Assembly: GCA_016927595.1 (NCBI GenBank)
Contig: JAFGMI010000045.1
Coordinates: 1-50,203, forward strand
Length of the DNA stretch: 50,203 bases
Reading direction: 5' to 3'
Origin: Melioribacteraceae bacterium
Lineage (GTDB): Bacteria > Bacteroidota > Ignavibacteria > Ignavibacteriales > Melioribacteraceae
Shown: positions 42,538-50,203 of the stretch, piece by piece
Layout: the number at the start of each line of letters is the position of its first letter
How positions within the stretch are numbered: position 1 is the first letter of the stretch
The notes under the pieces: generated by a model
The model's input: the letters and a program-made list of their open reading frames with translations, nothing else
The model's database searches: none
What the model was told of the DNA's origin: nothing
Translations under genes and position numbers: made by a program

Positions 42538-43506
42538 ATGAAAAAAATTATTGTTGTTTTTCTGATTGTGTTAATATCCGGCTGCAGCAGGGATTCGTCT
42601 GTAAAACATATTAAAATCGGGCACGGACTTGATCAGTCCCATCCTGTACACAAGGCGATGTTGTATCTTGCGGAAAAAGCAGAGGAAAAATCCAAAGGTC
42701 AGTTGAAGATAAGTGTTTATCCAAGCCAGCAACTGGGAACCGAAAGAGAATGCCTTGAGCTGCTTCAGATAGGAAGCCTGGGAATGACCAAGGTGTCATC
42801 ATCGGTACTTGAAGGATTTGCCCCCGACTTTAAAGTCTTTTCACTTCCGTTTATATTCAGGAATGATGAGCATAAGTTTGCATTTTTTGAAGGTGAACTC
42901 GGTAAAAAGTTATTAACAAGCACCGAGAAATACTGGTTAAGAGGATTGTGTTATTACGATGCGGGGAGCAGGAGTTTTTATACAAAAGATAAACCGGTTT
43001 TAACTCCCGATGATTTAGCGGGGTTAAAAATAAGAACTCAGGAAAGCCCGACTTCGGTGAAGCTTGTAAATGCGCTTGGTGCCTCGGCAACTCCAATATC
43101 ATGGGGCGAACTTTACACTGCTCTTCAGCAGGGTGTGGTTGATGGCGCGGAAAATAATCCTCCAAGTTTTTATCTCTCGAGACACTATGAAGTATGTAAG
43201 CACTATTCTCTCAATGAACATACATCGGTGCCGGATGTACTGCTGATCAGCACGGTGATCTGGAATGACCTGACTTCTACGCAGCAGCGATGGCTTCAGG
43301 AAGCAGCGGATGAATCATATGAATATCAGAAGAACTTGTGGCAGGAAGCAACTCAGAATGCACTTGAGGAAGTGCAAAAGTCGGGAGTAAAGGTATATTA
43401 TCCCGATAAGGCGACTTTCGCTGAAAAAGTCGAGTCGCTTATTGAGGAGTTCAAATCGGAACCTCAGATTTACAAATTGATTCAACAAATCAAGGCTATA
43501 AAATGA
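42538..43506 (+). CDS. dctP: TRAP transporter solute-binding protein DctP, lipoprotein
   Basis: A periplasmic receptor of 322 residues with lipobox Cys16 (LISGC). Family hallmarks: LSPSQQLGTERECLELLQIGSLGMT-type region, FKVFSLPFIFRNDEHKFAFF, DDLAGLKIRTQESPTSVKLVNALGASATPISWGELYTALQQGVVDGAENNPPSFYLSRHYEVCKHY. The arginine in KIRTQE binds the substrate carboxylate in this family. It overlaps the DctQ start by ATGA. Placement after PL9-CE8 suggests galacturonate or unsaturated uronates as ligand. Confidence 0.93.
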   Translation: MKKIIVVFLIVLISGCSRDSSVKHIKIGHGLDQSHPVHKAMLYLAEKAEEKSKGQLKISVYPSQQLGTERECLELLQIGSLGMTKVSSSVLEGFAPDFKVFSLPFIFRNDEHKFAFFEGELGKKLLTSTEKYWLRGLCYYDAGSRSFYTKDKPVLTPDDLAGLKIRTQESPTSVKLVNALGASATPISWGELYTALQQGVVDGAENNPPSFYLSRHYEVCKHYSLNEHTSVPDVLLISTVIWNDLTSTQQRWLQEAADESYEYQKNLWQEATQNALEEVQKSGVKVYYPDKATFAEKVESLIEEFKSEPQIYKLIQQIKAIK

Positions 43507-43991
43507 CGGAAAAGGTTAAGAACAATATCGATCTTGTACTCAAATGGATACTTGTTGTAATAATGGCAGCAATGACTATAAATGTTCTGTGGCAGGTTTT
43601 CTCGAGATTTGTACTTCAGAATCCCAGTTCATTTACTGAAGAGCTTGCGCGCTATATGCTGATATGGGTCGGTATACTTGGTGCTAGTTATGTAGCGGGT
43701 CAGAAAATGCATCTGGCTATCGATTTGCTGTCGACGAAATTGACCGGCAGATCGAATTCATTGCTCGAAATGTTTATTCAGCTAACGATATTCCTTTTTT
43801 CGCTCTTCGTGATGGTGATAGGAGGTGTAAGACTGGTTACAATTACTTTGGCACTAAACCAGATATCGGCAGCTATACAGGTACCATTAGGATATATATA
43901 TCTTGTTGTTCCGGTAAGCGGGATTTTAATGATGTACTACAGTTTGTTTTATATAGTTAAAGAAGTCCGGAAAATTAAGAGTACTGCATAA
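43503..43991 (+). CDS. dctQ: TRAP transporter small membrane subunit DctQ
   Basis: 162 residues with four hydrophobic segments (~12-32, ~47-65, ~88-110, ~128-148). Seen: NVLWQVFSRFVLQNPSSFTEELARYMLIWVGILGASYVAGQKMHLAIDLL, the standard DctQ motif. The start overlaps the DctP stop in ATGA, so the two are co-translated. Works with the large subunit encoded next. Confidence 0.93.
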   Translation: MTEKVKNNIDLVLKWILVVIMAAMTINVLWQVFSRFVLQNPSSFTEELARYMLIWVGILGASYVAGQKMHLAIDLLSTKLTGRSNSLLEMFIQLTIFLFSLFVMVIGGVRLVTITLALNQISAAIQVPLGYIYLVVPVSGILMMYYSLFYIVKEVRKIKSTA

Positions 43992-44022
43992 TCATTTCAT
44001 AAATCATACGACGCAGGTTATT

Positions 44023-45321
44023 ATGGAATTATTCGAAATTTTATTACTGGTTATTTCATTCGTTCTACTTCTGTCGCTCGGCGTACCGATATCTTTCAGT
44101 ATTGGTATATCGAGTTTGCTTACCATGCTGGTCAGCATTAAATCCCTGCCTTCATTAACGACGGTTGCCCAGAGAATGGCTACAGGTATTGATAGTTTTG
44201 CCCTACTTGCAATTCCATTTTTCATACTAGCCGGACAACTAATGAACAGCGGGGGAATTGCACGCAGACTTATTGACTTCGCTAAAATACTGGTCGGAAA
44301 GCTTCCCGGCGGTTTGGCTTTTGTGAATATAATGGCTGCCATGCTTTTCGGAGCTATATCGGGGTCAGCTGTTGCCGCTGCTTCAGCTATCGGCGGATTC
44401 ATGACGCCTGTTATGGATAAAGAAGGATACGACAGATCATTTTCGGCAGCAGTGAATATAACTTCAGCGACGACGGGAATGATTATTCCCCCGAGCAACA
44501 TTTTGATAGTCTATTCACTCGCTAGCGGCGGGGTGTCAATCGCCGCTCTGTTTTTAGCAGGGTATATCCCCGGAATTTTGCTGGGTCTGTCGCTTATGGT
44601 TGTGGCTTTCGTATATGCTAAAAGGCATTCGTACAAGGTAAAAGTTGAATTTACTCTTGGCGACGCTTTGATTAAATTTCTCGATGCGCTCCCAAGTCTG
44701 CTGCTTATAATTATAGTTATCGGAGGGATAGTAGCTGGTTATTTTACTGCAACCGAGGCATCGGCAGTTGCGGTATTATATGCTTTCATCTTATCCGTCT
44801 TTCTATACAAGGAAATTAAGTTCGAAGATTTACCGGATATTTTATTAAACAGTGCTTCAACTACTGCAATTGTCATGCTGCTTGTAGGAACATCAATGGC
44901 AATGTCGTGGGTAATGGCATACGAAAATATTCCCCAAAATGTTGCTGAGGCTTTAATTACACTTTCGGACAGTAAATTCGTTATTCTCGTAATTATAAAT
45001 ATCGTTCTTTTATTTGTCGGGGTTTTTATGGATATGACACCGGCAGTATTAATTTTTACACCAATTTTTTTACCGGTTGCTATGCAACTGGGAATCAGTC
45101 CTATTCACTTCGGAATAATAATGGTAATGAATCTGAGCATAGGCTTGTGTACGCCTCCGGTCGGGAGTGTCCTTTTTGTCGGCTGTTCCGTAGCAAAATT
45201 GCCAATAACGAAGGTAATTAAACCACTGATTCCGCTTTTCGTTGCGATGATTATTACGCTCATGTTCGTAACATATATCCCGGAGTTGAGTTTGTGGATA
45301 CCCGAATTCTTCGGGTTTTAA
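44023..45321 (+). CDS. dctM: TRAP transporter large membrane subunit DctM
   Basis: 432 residues, about twelve membrane segments. Hallmarks: LGVPISFSIGISSLLTML, FFILAGQLMNSGGIARRLIDFAKILVGKLPGGLAFVNIMAAMLFGAISGSAVAAASAIG, MIIPPSNILIVYSLASGGVSIAALFLAGYIPGILLG, and ATEASAVAVLYAF. It lies 31 bp after DctQ and completes a three-part, sodium-driven importer with no gaps. Confidence 0.94.
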   Translation: MELFEILLLVISFVLLLSLGVPISFSIGISSLLTMLVSIKSLPSLTTVAQRMATGIDSFALLAIPFFILAGQLMNSGGIARRLIDFAKILVGKLPGGLAFVNIMAAMLFGAISGSAVAAASAIGGFMTPVMDKEGYDRSFSAAVNITSATTGMIIPPSNILIVYSLASGGVSIAALFLAGYIPGILLGLSLMVVAFVYAKRHSYKVKVEFTLGDALIKFLDALPSLLLIIIVIGGIVAGYFTATEASAVAVLYAFILSVFLYKEIKFEDLPDILLNSASTTAIVMLLVGTSMAMSWVMAYENIPQNVAEALITLSDSKFVILVIINIVLLFVGVFMDMTPAVLIFTPIFLPVAMQLGISPIHFGIIMVMNLSIGLCTPPVGSVLFVGCSVAKLPITKVIKPLIPLFVAMIITLMFVTYIPELSLWIPEFFGF

Positions 45322-45354
45322 TTCGTAATTAATTAATAATCAGAGAATAGAATT

Positions 45355-46566
45355 ATGAAAAAAATATTATCGGTCATTAGCTTAATTATAATCGTGTCCG
45401 GATGTTCGACACAGAGCAATATCAGAATTACATTGACAAATCCATCTTCATTTGACAGATCGGATGCATTGGTAGAAATAGACAAATCCACTCTTGTAGA
45501 AATGGATAATGAATTTGAATTTGATTCATTCATTATACTCGATGGGTATAATGAAATACCTTATCAGGTTACTGAAAATAAGGTGTTATTCGTTACCGAT
45601 ATCAAAGCAAATCAGGAAAAAGAGGTGCTGTTCGTATTTGGTGGGGATATCAAACCACAGGAATATGAAACCAGAACATATGCGGAACTTGCTATGAAGC
45701 CGGATAATAAAATTGTTGATGGAAAGTTCAGAGGAGACCATTTCGTGAATGTAACCGATATAAAAGTACCTTCTATTCATAAGGACCACGATGCATTATT
45801 TAAATATGAAGGTCCTGGATGGGAATCCGAACTTGTGGGTTACAGGTTCTATCTGGACTGGAGAAATGCCACCGATATTTTCGGCAAGAAGAAGATAGGA
45901 CTCGTTCTTAAAAAGGTAGGTGTAACGGACACGGTTGCCCAAGATGATTCATATCATGAAATGCAGGACTGGGGTATGGATATATTTAAAGTCGGTAACT
46001 CTCTGGGTATTGGATCGATAGGCATGTGGAATGACGGGAAAGTCTACAGAGTAGAAAAAACGGATAGTATATTTTGTAAGATTTCTCAGAATGGTCCCGT
46101 CCGATCGCAGGTTAAAACAAAATATTACGGATGGAATGTAGGACAAAATAAATACGATCTTATTTCCACGTTATCAATTGCAGCGGGCAGCAGGTTAACA
46201 AAAAATGAATTGGAAATTACAGGCGAACCGGAGAATATATCTACCGGATTGGCTAAGTACGAAGGAACAAAATTTTTAGAGGGTAATACTGAGAGCGAGT
46301 GGTCGTATATAGGATTGTATGGCAGGCAAACCCTTGCAGACGATGATCTGGGCATTGCTGTTTTATTCAGATCGGATGATTTGATTGAACTGAACGAGGA
46401 TGAATTGAGTCATGTGGTAAAATTAAGACCTGTTGATGGAAAATTGACATACTATTTTTGTGCAGCATGGGAAAAGGAACCGGATGGAATAAAATCGGAA
46501 GAGGAATTTATAAATTATCTGATTCAGACAGCTGATGGATTAAGTAACAAAATAGAGGTGAAATAA
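45355..46566 (+). CDS. DUF4861-like lipoprotein
   Basis: A 403-residue lipoprotein (lipobox VSGC, Cys17). An N-terminal beta-rich region (NIRITLTNPSSFDRSDALVEI) precedes a larger beta-sandwich part with GPGWESELVGYRFYLDWRNATDIFGKK, YHEMQDWGMDIFKVGNSLGIGSIGMW, NGPVRSQVKTKYYGWNVGQNKYDLISTLSI and AGSRLTKNELEI. These match DUF4861 proteins as remembered, which are frequent in pectin loci. Biochemical function is not known to me. It lies 33 bp after DctM and ends this operon. Confidence 0.8.
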   Translation: MKKILSVISLIIIVSGCSTQSNIRITLTNPSSFDRSDALVEIDKSTLVEMDNEFEFDSFIILDGYNEIPYQVTENKVLFVTDIKANQEKEVLFVFGGDIKPQEYETRTYAELAMKPDNKIVDGKFRGDHFVNVTDIKVPSIHKDHDALFKYEGPGWESELVGYRFYLDWRNATDIFGKKKIGLVLKKVGVTDTVAQDDSYHEMQDWGMDIFKVGNSLGIGSIGMWNDGKVYRVEKTDSIFCKISQNGPVRSQVKTKYYGWNVGQNKYDLISTLSIAAGSRLTKNELEITGEPENISTGLAKYEGTKFLEGNTESEWSYIGLYGRQTLADDDLGIAVLFRSDDLIELNEDELSHVVKLRPVDGKLTYYFCAAWEKEPDGIKSEEEFINYLIQTADGLSNKIEVK

Positions 46567-46910
46567 AATGGCTGATTAGTCTTTATTATTGAAGTCCCCT
46601 TAATTTTAGTTAAAATAGTACTTTTTACACTTTTCATTACGCAATTCAAAGGTGAAAACCCGCTTTACTACACTTCAGGTCAAATAATTGGTTTATAATT
46701 AAAAAATAACTTGACACTAATAAAAAAATATTGCAGTTTAAAAAACGATAAAGTAATCGATTAAGTATACAATAAAGTTATCGTTAATATTTTTTGATTA
46801 TTTCCAGTCCTATTCTGTTTCCGGGTTTATACATTCCCCCCTATAGAAAATATAAAGTTGACATACATAGTATCATATAAACTTATAAGCATTATACATA
46901 GGATAGACAG
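46567..46910. other. 344-bp regulatory intergenic region upstream of the second TonB receptor
   Basis: Very AT-rich, no open frame of interest. It holds a TTGACA at 46711-46716 (candidate -35/-33 box), the LacI-type element at 46750-46768 framed by inverted octamers, and AGGATAGAC just before the ATG at 46911. No clear terminator is seen after the DUF4861 gene. Confidence 0.5.
46744..46785. promoter_or_regulatory. LacI-type operator framed by an inverted octamer repeat
   Basis: The core AAAGTAATCGATTAAGTAT at 46750-46768 contains the 10-bp palindrome TAATCGATTA and matches the elements at 26247 and 30111. It is flanked by AACGATAA (46744-46751) and its exact inverse TTATCGTT (46778-46785), which also carry CG centres. 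This could be a double operator. It lies 34 bp after a TTGACA box. Confidence 0.6.
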
Positions 46911-49900
46911 ATGAGAATAAGAAATTATAATGTCATACTTTTCCTTCTAGCCTTATCAGTATCAAACGTATTTGCACAGGGTTCAGTAAAAGGTATTGTC
47001 ACTGATTCGCTTATGGGCAATACACTGTTCGGAGCTAATGTATTTCTGACTGGTACTTCTCTTGGCGCTGCATCCGATATTGAAGGTGAATATAGAATAT
47101 CTCCGGTACCCGCCGGCGAATACACGGTCAAATTTTCCTATATCGGGTATCAGCAGAAAGAGATTGATGTAGTTATTCAGGACGGCAGAACTCTGGAACT
47201 AAATATGTCTCTTTCGCCTATGGTAATCGAAGGTGAGTTGGTAGTTGTGACAGCTCAGGCTCAGGGTCAGGTAGCAGCTATCAACCAGCAGTTATCATCC
47301 AATACAATTGTGAATGTAGTATCGGAGGAGAAAATAAAAGAACTGCCTGATGCGAATGCAGCGGAGGCAATCGGCAGACTTCCGGGTGTATCAGTTACAA
47401 GATCAGGAGGAGAAGCTAATAAAATAATACTGAGAGGATTAAGCGACAGGTACACGAATGTTACAATTGATGGTATTCAACTTTCAGGTACCGATTCCAC
47501 TGCACGTGGTATCGACCTCAGCACAATTTCTCAGGGATCACTGGCAGGTATAGAACTCTACAAAGCATTAACACCGGATAAAGACGCAGATGCAATTGCC
47601 GGAAGTGTAAATCTTGTTACAAAAAAAGCCCCTGGCAAAAGAGAAATACGTGTTGTAACGAAAGGAGGCTATAATGATCTGATGAATTCTTTTAAGCAGT
47701 ATGATTTTAACGTTAAATACGGTGAAAGATTTTTTAACAATGCATTGGGTGTTCAGTTAGCAGGTAACATCGATGATAAATTCCGCAGTAATGAGAGAAT
47801 AGATCTGGGGTACACAACGTACGGCGATCGTGCTCAATACTATTTCATTAACGATTTTGAAGTCCAGTTCACAAACGAAAAAAGAACGAGAAAAGGATTT
47901 AGTACAATTTTTGACCTGGATACTCCTGATGATGGTGTTGTGAAATTCAGTACGAATTACAACGCGACAAAAAGAGATTATCTGATCTCCCAACGCAATT
48001 ATCCCAATGGGGCTGATGGTGGAAGTTCCCAGGTTAGCGGTGTAGGTTACTCATACAGAGACAGGCAGCAGGAAATTACAACTTTCAGTTCGGCGATAAC
48101 CGGTGATAATAATTTTTTCGATTATAATTTGACATACGGCTTGTCCTATGCTCAGTCAAAAGCTGATTATCCATATGATTATGAAATGATTTTTTCGGAG
48201 CCTTCGATACTGGGTGTTTCAGGAATGCGAAATGTTGAACCAGTAAAAGAGAATCCTGAAAAATACATAACTGCTGCTTATAACAACTTTCTGGCTGCCA
48301 CACTTTCGGGAGCGAATTACAGGACTCAGAACAACTTTGAAAAGAACCGGACTGCGTACCTGAACATTTCGAGGGAGTATAATTTATGGGGTTTATCGGG
48401 TGAGTTAAAACTTGGTGCGAAGTATAAAACCAAGTACAGAAACAACAGTAATACTCTTAAATATGCACCTTATTATTTAGGATTCTGGCAGCCCTATGAA
48501 AGAACTTCTGACGGATCGATAAGAATGAAAGATCTAACCGGAACTTCTTTTGATGATTTCTGGCAAAGATACCTTCTTAACCCGCAAAACAGAACATTGT
48601 CCTTCAGTGAATTGCTAAATGATTCACCAGAATCACGTGATATTTTCGACAAGTATGCGCTTAATCCCTTAATCGACAGGGATAAAATGCATGAATGGTA
48701 TGACTTAAATAAAAACGGGATAGGTCAGGCTGGTTTGGATGCGAACCTCGAATACTTCAACGACAAATCGGTTCAGGCTAATAACTACAGCATAACCGAG
48801 TCAGTATTTTCAACATATCTGATGAACACTCTCAATATCGGCCAGTCTATAACTTTAATAGCCGGACTCCGAATCGAGCAAGAAAATAACAATTATAAAA
48901 ATAAGTATTCCAAGCAGCGTTTTGCAGGTTTCCCTGTCCCAAATGCAACTACAAGAGATACGTCTTCTTCTTATACCGAAACAATTATACTGCCCAACTT
49001 TCACTTGAATATTCAGGCAACCGATTTTATGAATATACGCATTGCTGCGTACAAAGCCTTATCAAGACCTGATTTTAATATGAGGTTAAATACATATTTC
49101 GCGTGGAGACCGGCTGCTGTTAGCAGTACGAAACAATTATTTGCAGGCAATCCCGGATTAAAGACGGCTAAAGCATGGAATTTTGAAATCAACACTTCAT
49201 TCTATGGCAATGAGATAGGATTAATTTCAGTTTCAGCATTCTACAAAGAGATTGCAGATATGTACCACATGCTTAATCAATTAAACACAGCAGGCGATAC
49301 AGTATTTAAAAGCCTGGATCTTGATTTCTCTTCTTTGCATCAGGGTAGTTATGCTCTTACTATACCTTATAACTCTCCTGAAAAATCAATGGTATGGGGA
49401 TTTGAGTTTGAACATCAAATAAATTTCGCATTTCTTCCCGGATTATTGAAAAATATAGTGCTCAGTTACAATACTTCAATAATACGCTCTGAAACTACAT
49501 TATTCAGAACGGTTGTTGATACTGTTTATAAAACAATTCCGGGATTCCCGATACCTCTGCCTTCTTACGAAGAGCGGGTTGTTCAGATAACGCAACAATT
49601 GGAAAACCAGCCGGAATTATTCGGTAATATTTCCCTTGGTTACGACATAGCGGATTTCTCTGCAAGAATATCGCTGTTTCATCAATCACAGTATAATGTT
49701 TCTTTCTCATCAAGCAGGAGAGGAGACAGAGTGAGTGAAGCTTACACGCGTCTTGATTTGGCTTTAAAATATAAAATCACCGATTATCTGTCCACGATGC
49801 TAACTGTAAATAATCTGAACAACATCAAAGAAAGCAAATTAATATACAATAGAGAAATCGGATATAAAATACTTGATACAAGTGAACTGTACGGATTGAC

Positions 49901-49931
49901 TGCTGATCTTAGTATCAAACTGAATTTGTAG
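46911..49931 (+). CDS. TonB-dependent receptor (TonB-dependent carbohydrate receptor type)
   Basis: An outer-membrane receptor of 1006 residues. Signal peptide to ~23 (VFAQ), CarboxypepD_reg-like domain (~26-105, VKGIVTDSLMGNTLFGANVFL), plug with IKELPDANAAEAIGRLPGVSVTRSGGEANKIILRGLSDRYTNVTIDGIQLSG and IELYKALTPDKDADAIAGSVNLVTKKA, then a barrel with GLRIEQENNNY and a final strand YGLTADLSIKLNL. The ELPDANAAEAIGRLPGV motif marks the TIGR01782 type seen in Xanthomonas-like CUT loci, unlike the first receptor at 33141. No SusD follows; the next gene encodes a beta-helix-type protein. Controlled by the operator at 46750. Confidence 0.92.
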   Translation: MRIRNYNVILFLLALSVSNVFAQGSVKGIVTDSLMGNTLFGANVFLTGTSLGAASDIEGEYRISPVPAGEYTVKFSYIGYQQKEIDVVIQDGRTLELNMSLSPMVIEGELVVVTAQAQGQVAAINQQLSSNTIVNVVSEEKIKELPDANAAEAIGRLPGVSVTRSGGEANKIILRGLSDRYTNVTIDGIQLSGTDSTARGIDLSTISQGSLAGIELYKALTPDKDADAIAGSVNLVTKKAPGKREIRVVTKGGYNDLMNSFKQYDFNVKYGERFFNNALGVQLAGNIDDKFRSNERIDLGYTTYGDRAQYYFINDFEVQFTNEKRTRKGFSTIFDLDTPDDGVVKFSTNYNATKRDYLISQRNYPNGADGGSSQVSGVGYSYRDRQQEITTFSSAITGDNNFFDYNLTYGLSYAQSKADYPYDYEMIFSEPSILGVSGMRNVEPVKENPEKYITAAYNNFLAATLSGANYRTQNNFEKNRTAYLNISREYNLWGLSGELKLGAKYKTKYRNNSNTLKYAPYYLGFWQPYERTSDGSIRMKDLTGTSFDDFWQRYLLNPQNRTLSFSELLNDSPESRDIFDKYALNPLIDRDKMHEWYDLNKNGIGQAGLDANLEYFNDKSVQANNYSITESVFSTYLMNTLNIGQSITLIAGLRIEQENNNYKNKYSKQRFAGFPVPNATTRDTSSSYTETIILPNFHLNIQATDFMNIRIAAYKALSRPDFNMRLNTYFAWRPAAVSSTKQLFAGNPGLKTAKAWNFEINTSFYGNEIGLISVSAFYKEIADMYHMLNQLNTAGDTVFKSLDLDFSSLHQGSYALTIPYNSPEKSMVWGFEFEHQINFAFLPGLLKNIVLSYNTSIIRSETTLFRTVVDTVYKTIPGFPIPLPSYEERVVQITQQLENQPELFGNISLGYDIADFSARISLFHQSQYNVSFSSSRRGDRVSEAYTRLDLALKYKITDYLSTMLTVNNLNNIKESKLIYNREIGYKILDTSELYGLTADLSIKLNL

Positions 49932-50035
49932 TTTACCACTGGCTGTATTTGTTTTAATTGCTTGTTTTATCTGTGTGCGAAGCAATCAGTATCACCGGAT
50001 AAATTAATTTAACCAACTAATAATCGGGAGGGCTT

Positions 50036-50203
50036 ATGACCAAAAATCATTACGGTGCATTTGTTCTGATCTTCGTTTTTCTTATAGTTACAGTAACATC
50101 GGCACAAAACGTTTTAACACTTACACCATCAGACGGGACAGCCGCGACTGAACTTGTATCTCAGATATTGGCGGATACCACGGCAGATGGTAGAATTCCG
50201 GCA
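50036..50203 (+). CDS. Secreted protein, N-terminal part only, similar to the beta-helix protein at 30204 (cut by window end)
   Basis: ATG at 50036 is preceded by GGGAGG 4-5 nt upstream, a strong site. 56 codons are visible: a signal peptide (FVLIFVFLIVTVTSAQ), then NVLTLTPSDGTAATELVSQILADTTADGRIPA, which parallels the TLVLPGEGALSQAIADAADGDVL opening of the protein at 30204. Probably another beta-helix or DUF4957-type secreted protein of the pectin set. Confidence 0.6.
   Translation, partial: MTKNHYGAFVLIFVFLIVTVTSAQNVLTLTPSDGTAATELVSQILADTTADGRIPA

Noticed and set aside
44004-44501. 165-codon minus-strand open frame
   Set aside because: Antisense to the DctM membrane segments; its hydrophobic bias mirrors DctM codons.
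1-50203. CRISPR arrays, tRNA/rRNA genes, insertion sequences, prophage genes
   Set aside because: Looked for and not seen: no regular repeats with spacers, no transposase or integrase motifs, no rRNA-like stretches. A covariance-model search was not possible here.

Overview
The window looks like part of a Bacteroidota/Chlorobi-type chromosome, most plausibly a member of Ignavibacteria (Ignavibacterium/Melioribacter-like). Reasons seen in the sequence: secreted proteins ending in a type IX secretion sorting domain with the NYPNPFNPSTSIEFS-type motif, a PorV/PorQ-like outer-membrane protein, TonB-dependent receptors with an N-terminal carboxypeptidase-regulatory-like domain, many lipoprotein signal peptides and AT-rich intergenic DNA. 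No rRNA, tRNA, CRISPR array, transposase or phage gene was seen. Genus-level placement is inference.

Layout. 1-3680: the end of an upstream gene, a degenerate hexamer repeat, then an MscS channel with a cyclic-nucleotide-binding domain, a small zinc-ribbon protein and a DASS-family anion transporter. 3998-7923: a GH9/polysaccharide-deacetylase-like fusion enzyme and a D-3-phosphoglycerate dehydrogenase (serA). 8134-25314: a (galacto)mannan locus with GH5 and GH26 mannanase lipoproteins, a GPH symporter, GH130 mannosylglucose phosphorylase, an AGE-family cellobiose/mannobiose 2-epimerase, an uncharacterised clan GH-A lipoprotein, a membrane-anchored solute-binding protein, a histidine kinase, an NtrC-type sigma-54 activator, and GH97 and GH27 alpha-galactosidase-type enzymes. 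25361-50203: a pectin locus with pirin, GH105, a LacI regulator, GH28, two T9SS-type beta-helix proteins (the second cut by the window end), PL10, PL9 and CE8 enzymes, two TonB-dependent receptors, a TonB receptor/CTD protein/PorV-like trio, a TRAP transporter and a DUF4861 lipoprotein.

How the genes fit together. In the mannan part, surface or periplasmic GH5/GH26 enzymes cut the backbone, GH27/GH97 remove galactose, the GPH symporter imports short oligosaccharides, the epimerase turns mannobiose into mannosyl-glucose, and GH130 phosphorolyses that to mannose-1-phosphate and glucose. In the pectin part, CE8 demethylates, PL9/PL10/GH28 cut the chain, GH105 removes the unsaturated end sugar, and the TRAP system probably imports uronates.

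The most interesting signal is regulatory. Three mannan transcription units (GH5-GH26; symporter-GH130; and the unit that encodes the binding protein, kinase and sigma-54 activator) each carry a sigma-54-like -24/-12 element (TGGCAY-N6-TGT) and, 67-97 bp upstream of it, two 15-bp imperfect palindromes of the form TTATnAnnnTnATAA whose starts are exactly 19 bp apart in all three cases. This suggests an autoregulated, sigma-54-dependent mannan sensing circuit built from an anchored binding protein, a kinase and an NtrC-type activator, with no ABC permease nearby. The pectin part has its own regulon signal: a shared 19-bp element (AAAGTAAWCGRTWAAGTAW) in front of GH105-LacI, the T9SS beta-helix gene and the second TonB receptor, the likely operator of the local LacI protein. 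All functional assignments rest on reading motifs by eye; no database search was run.
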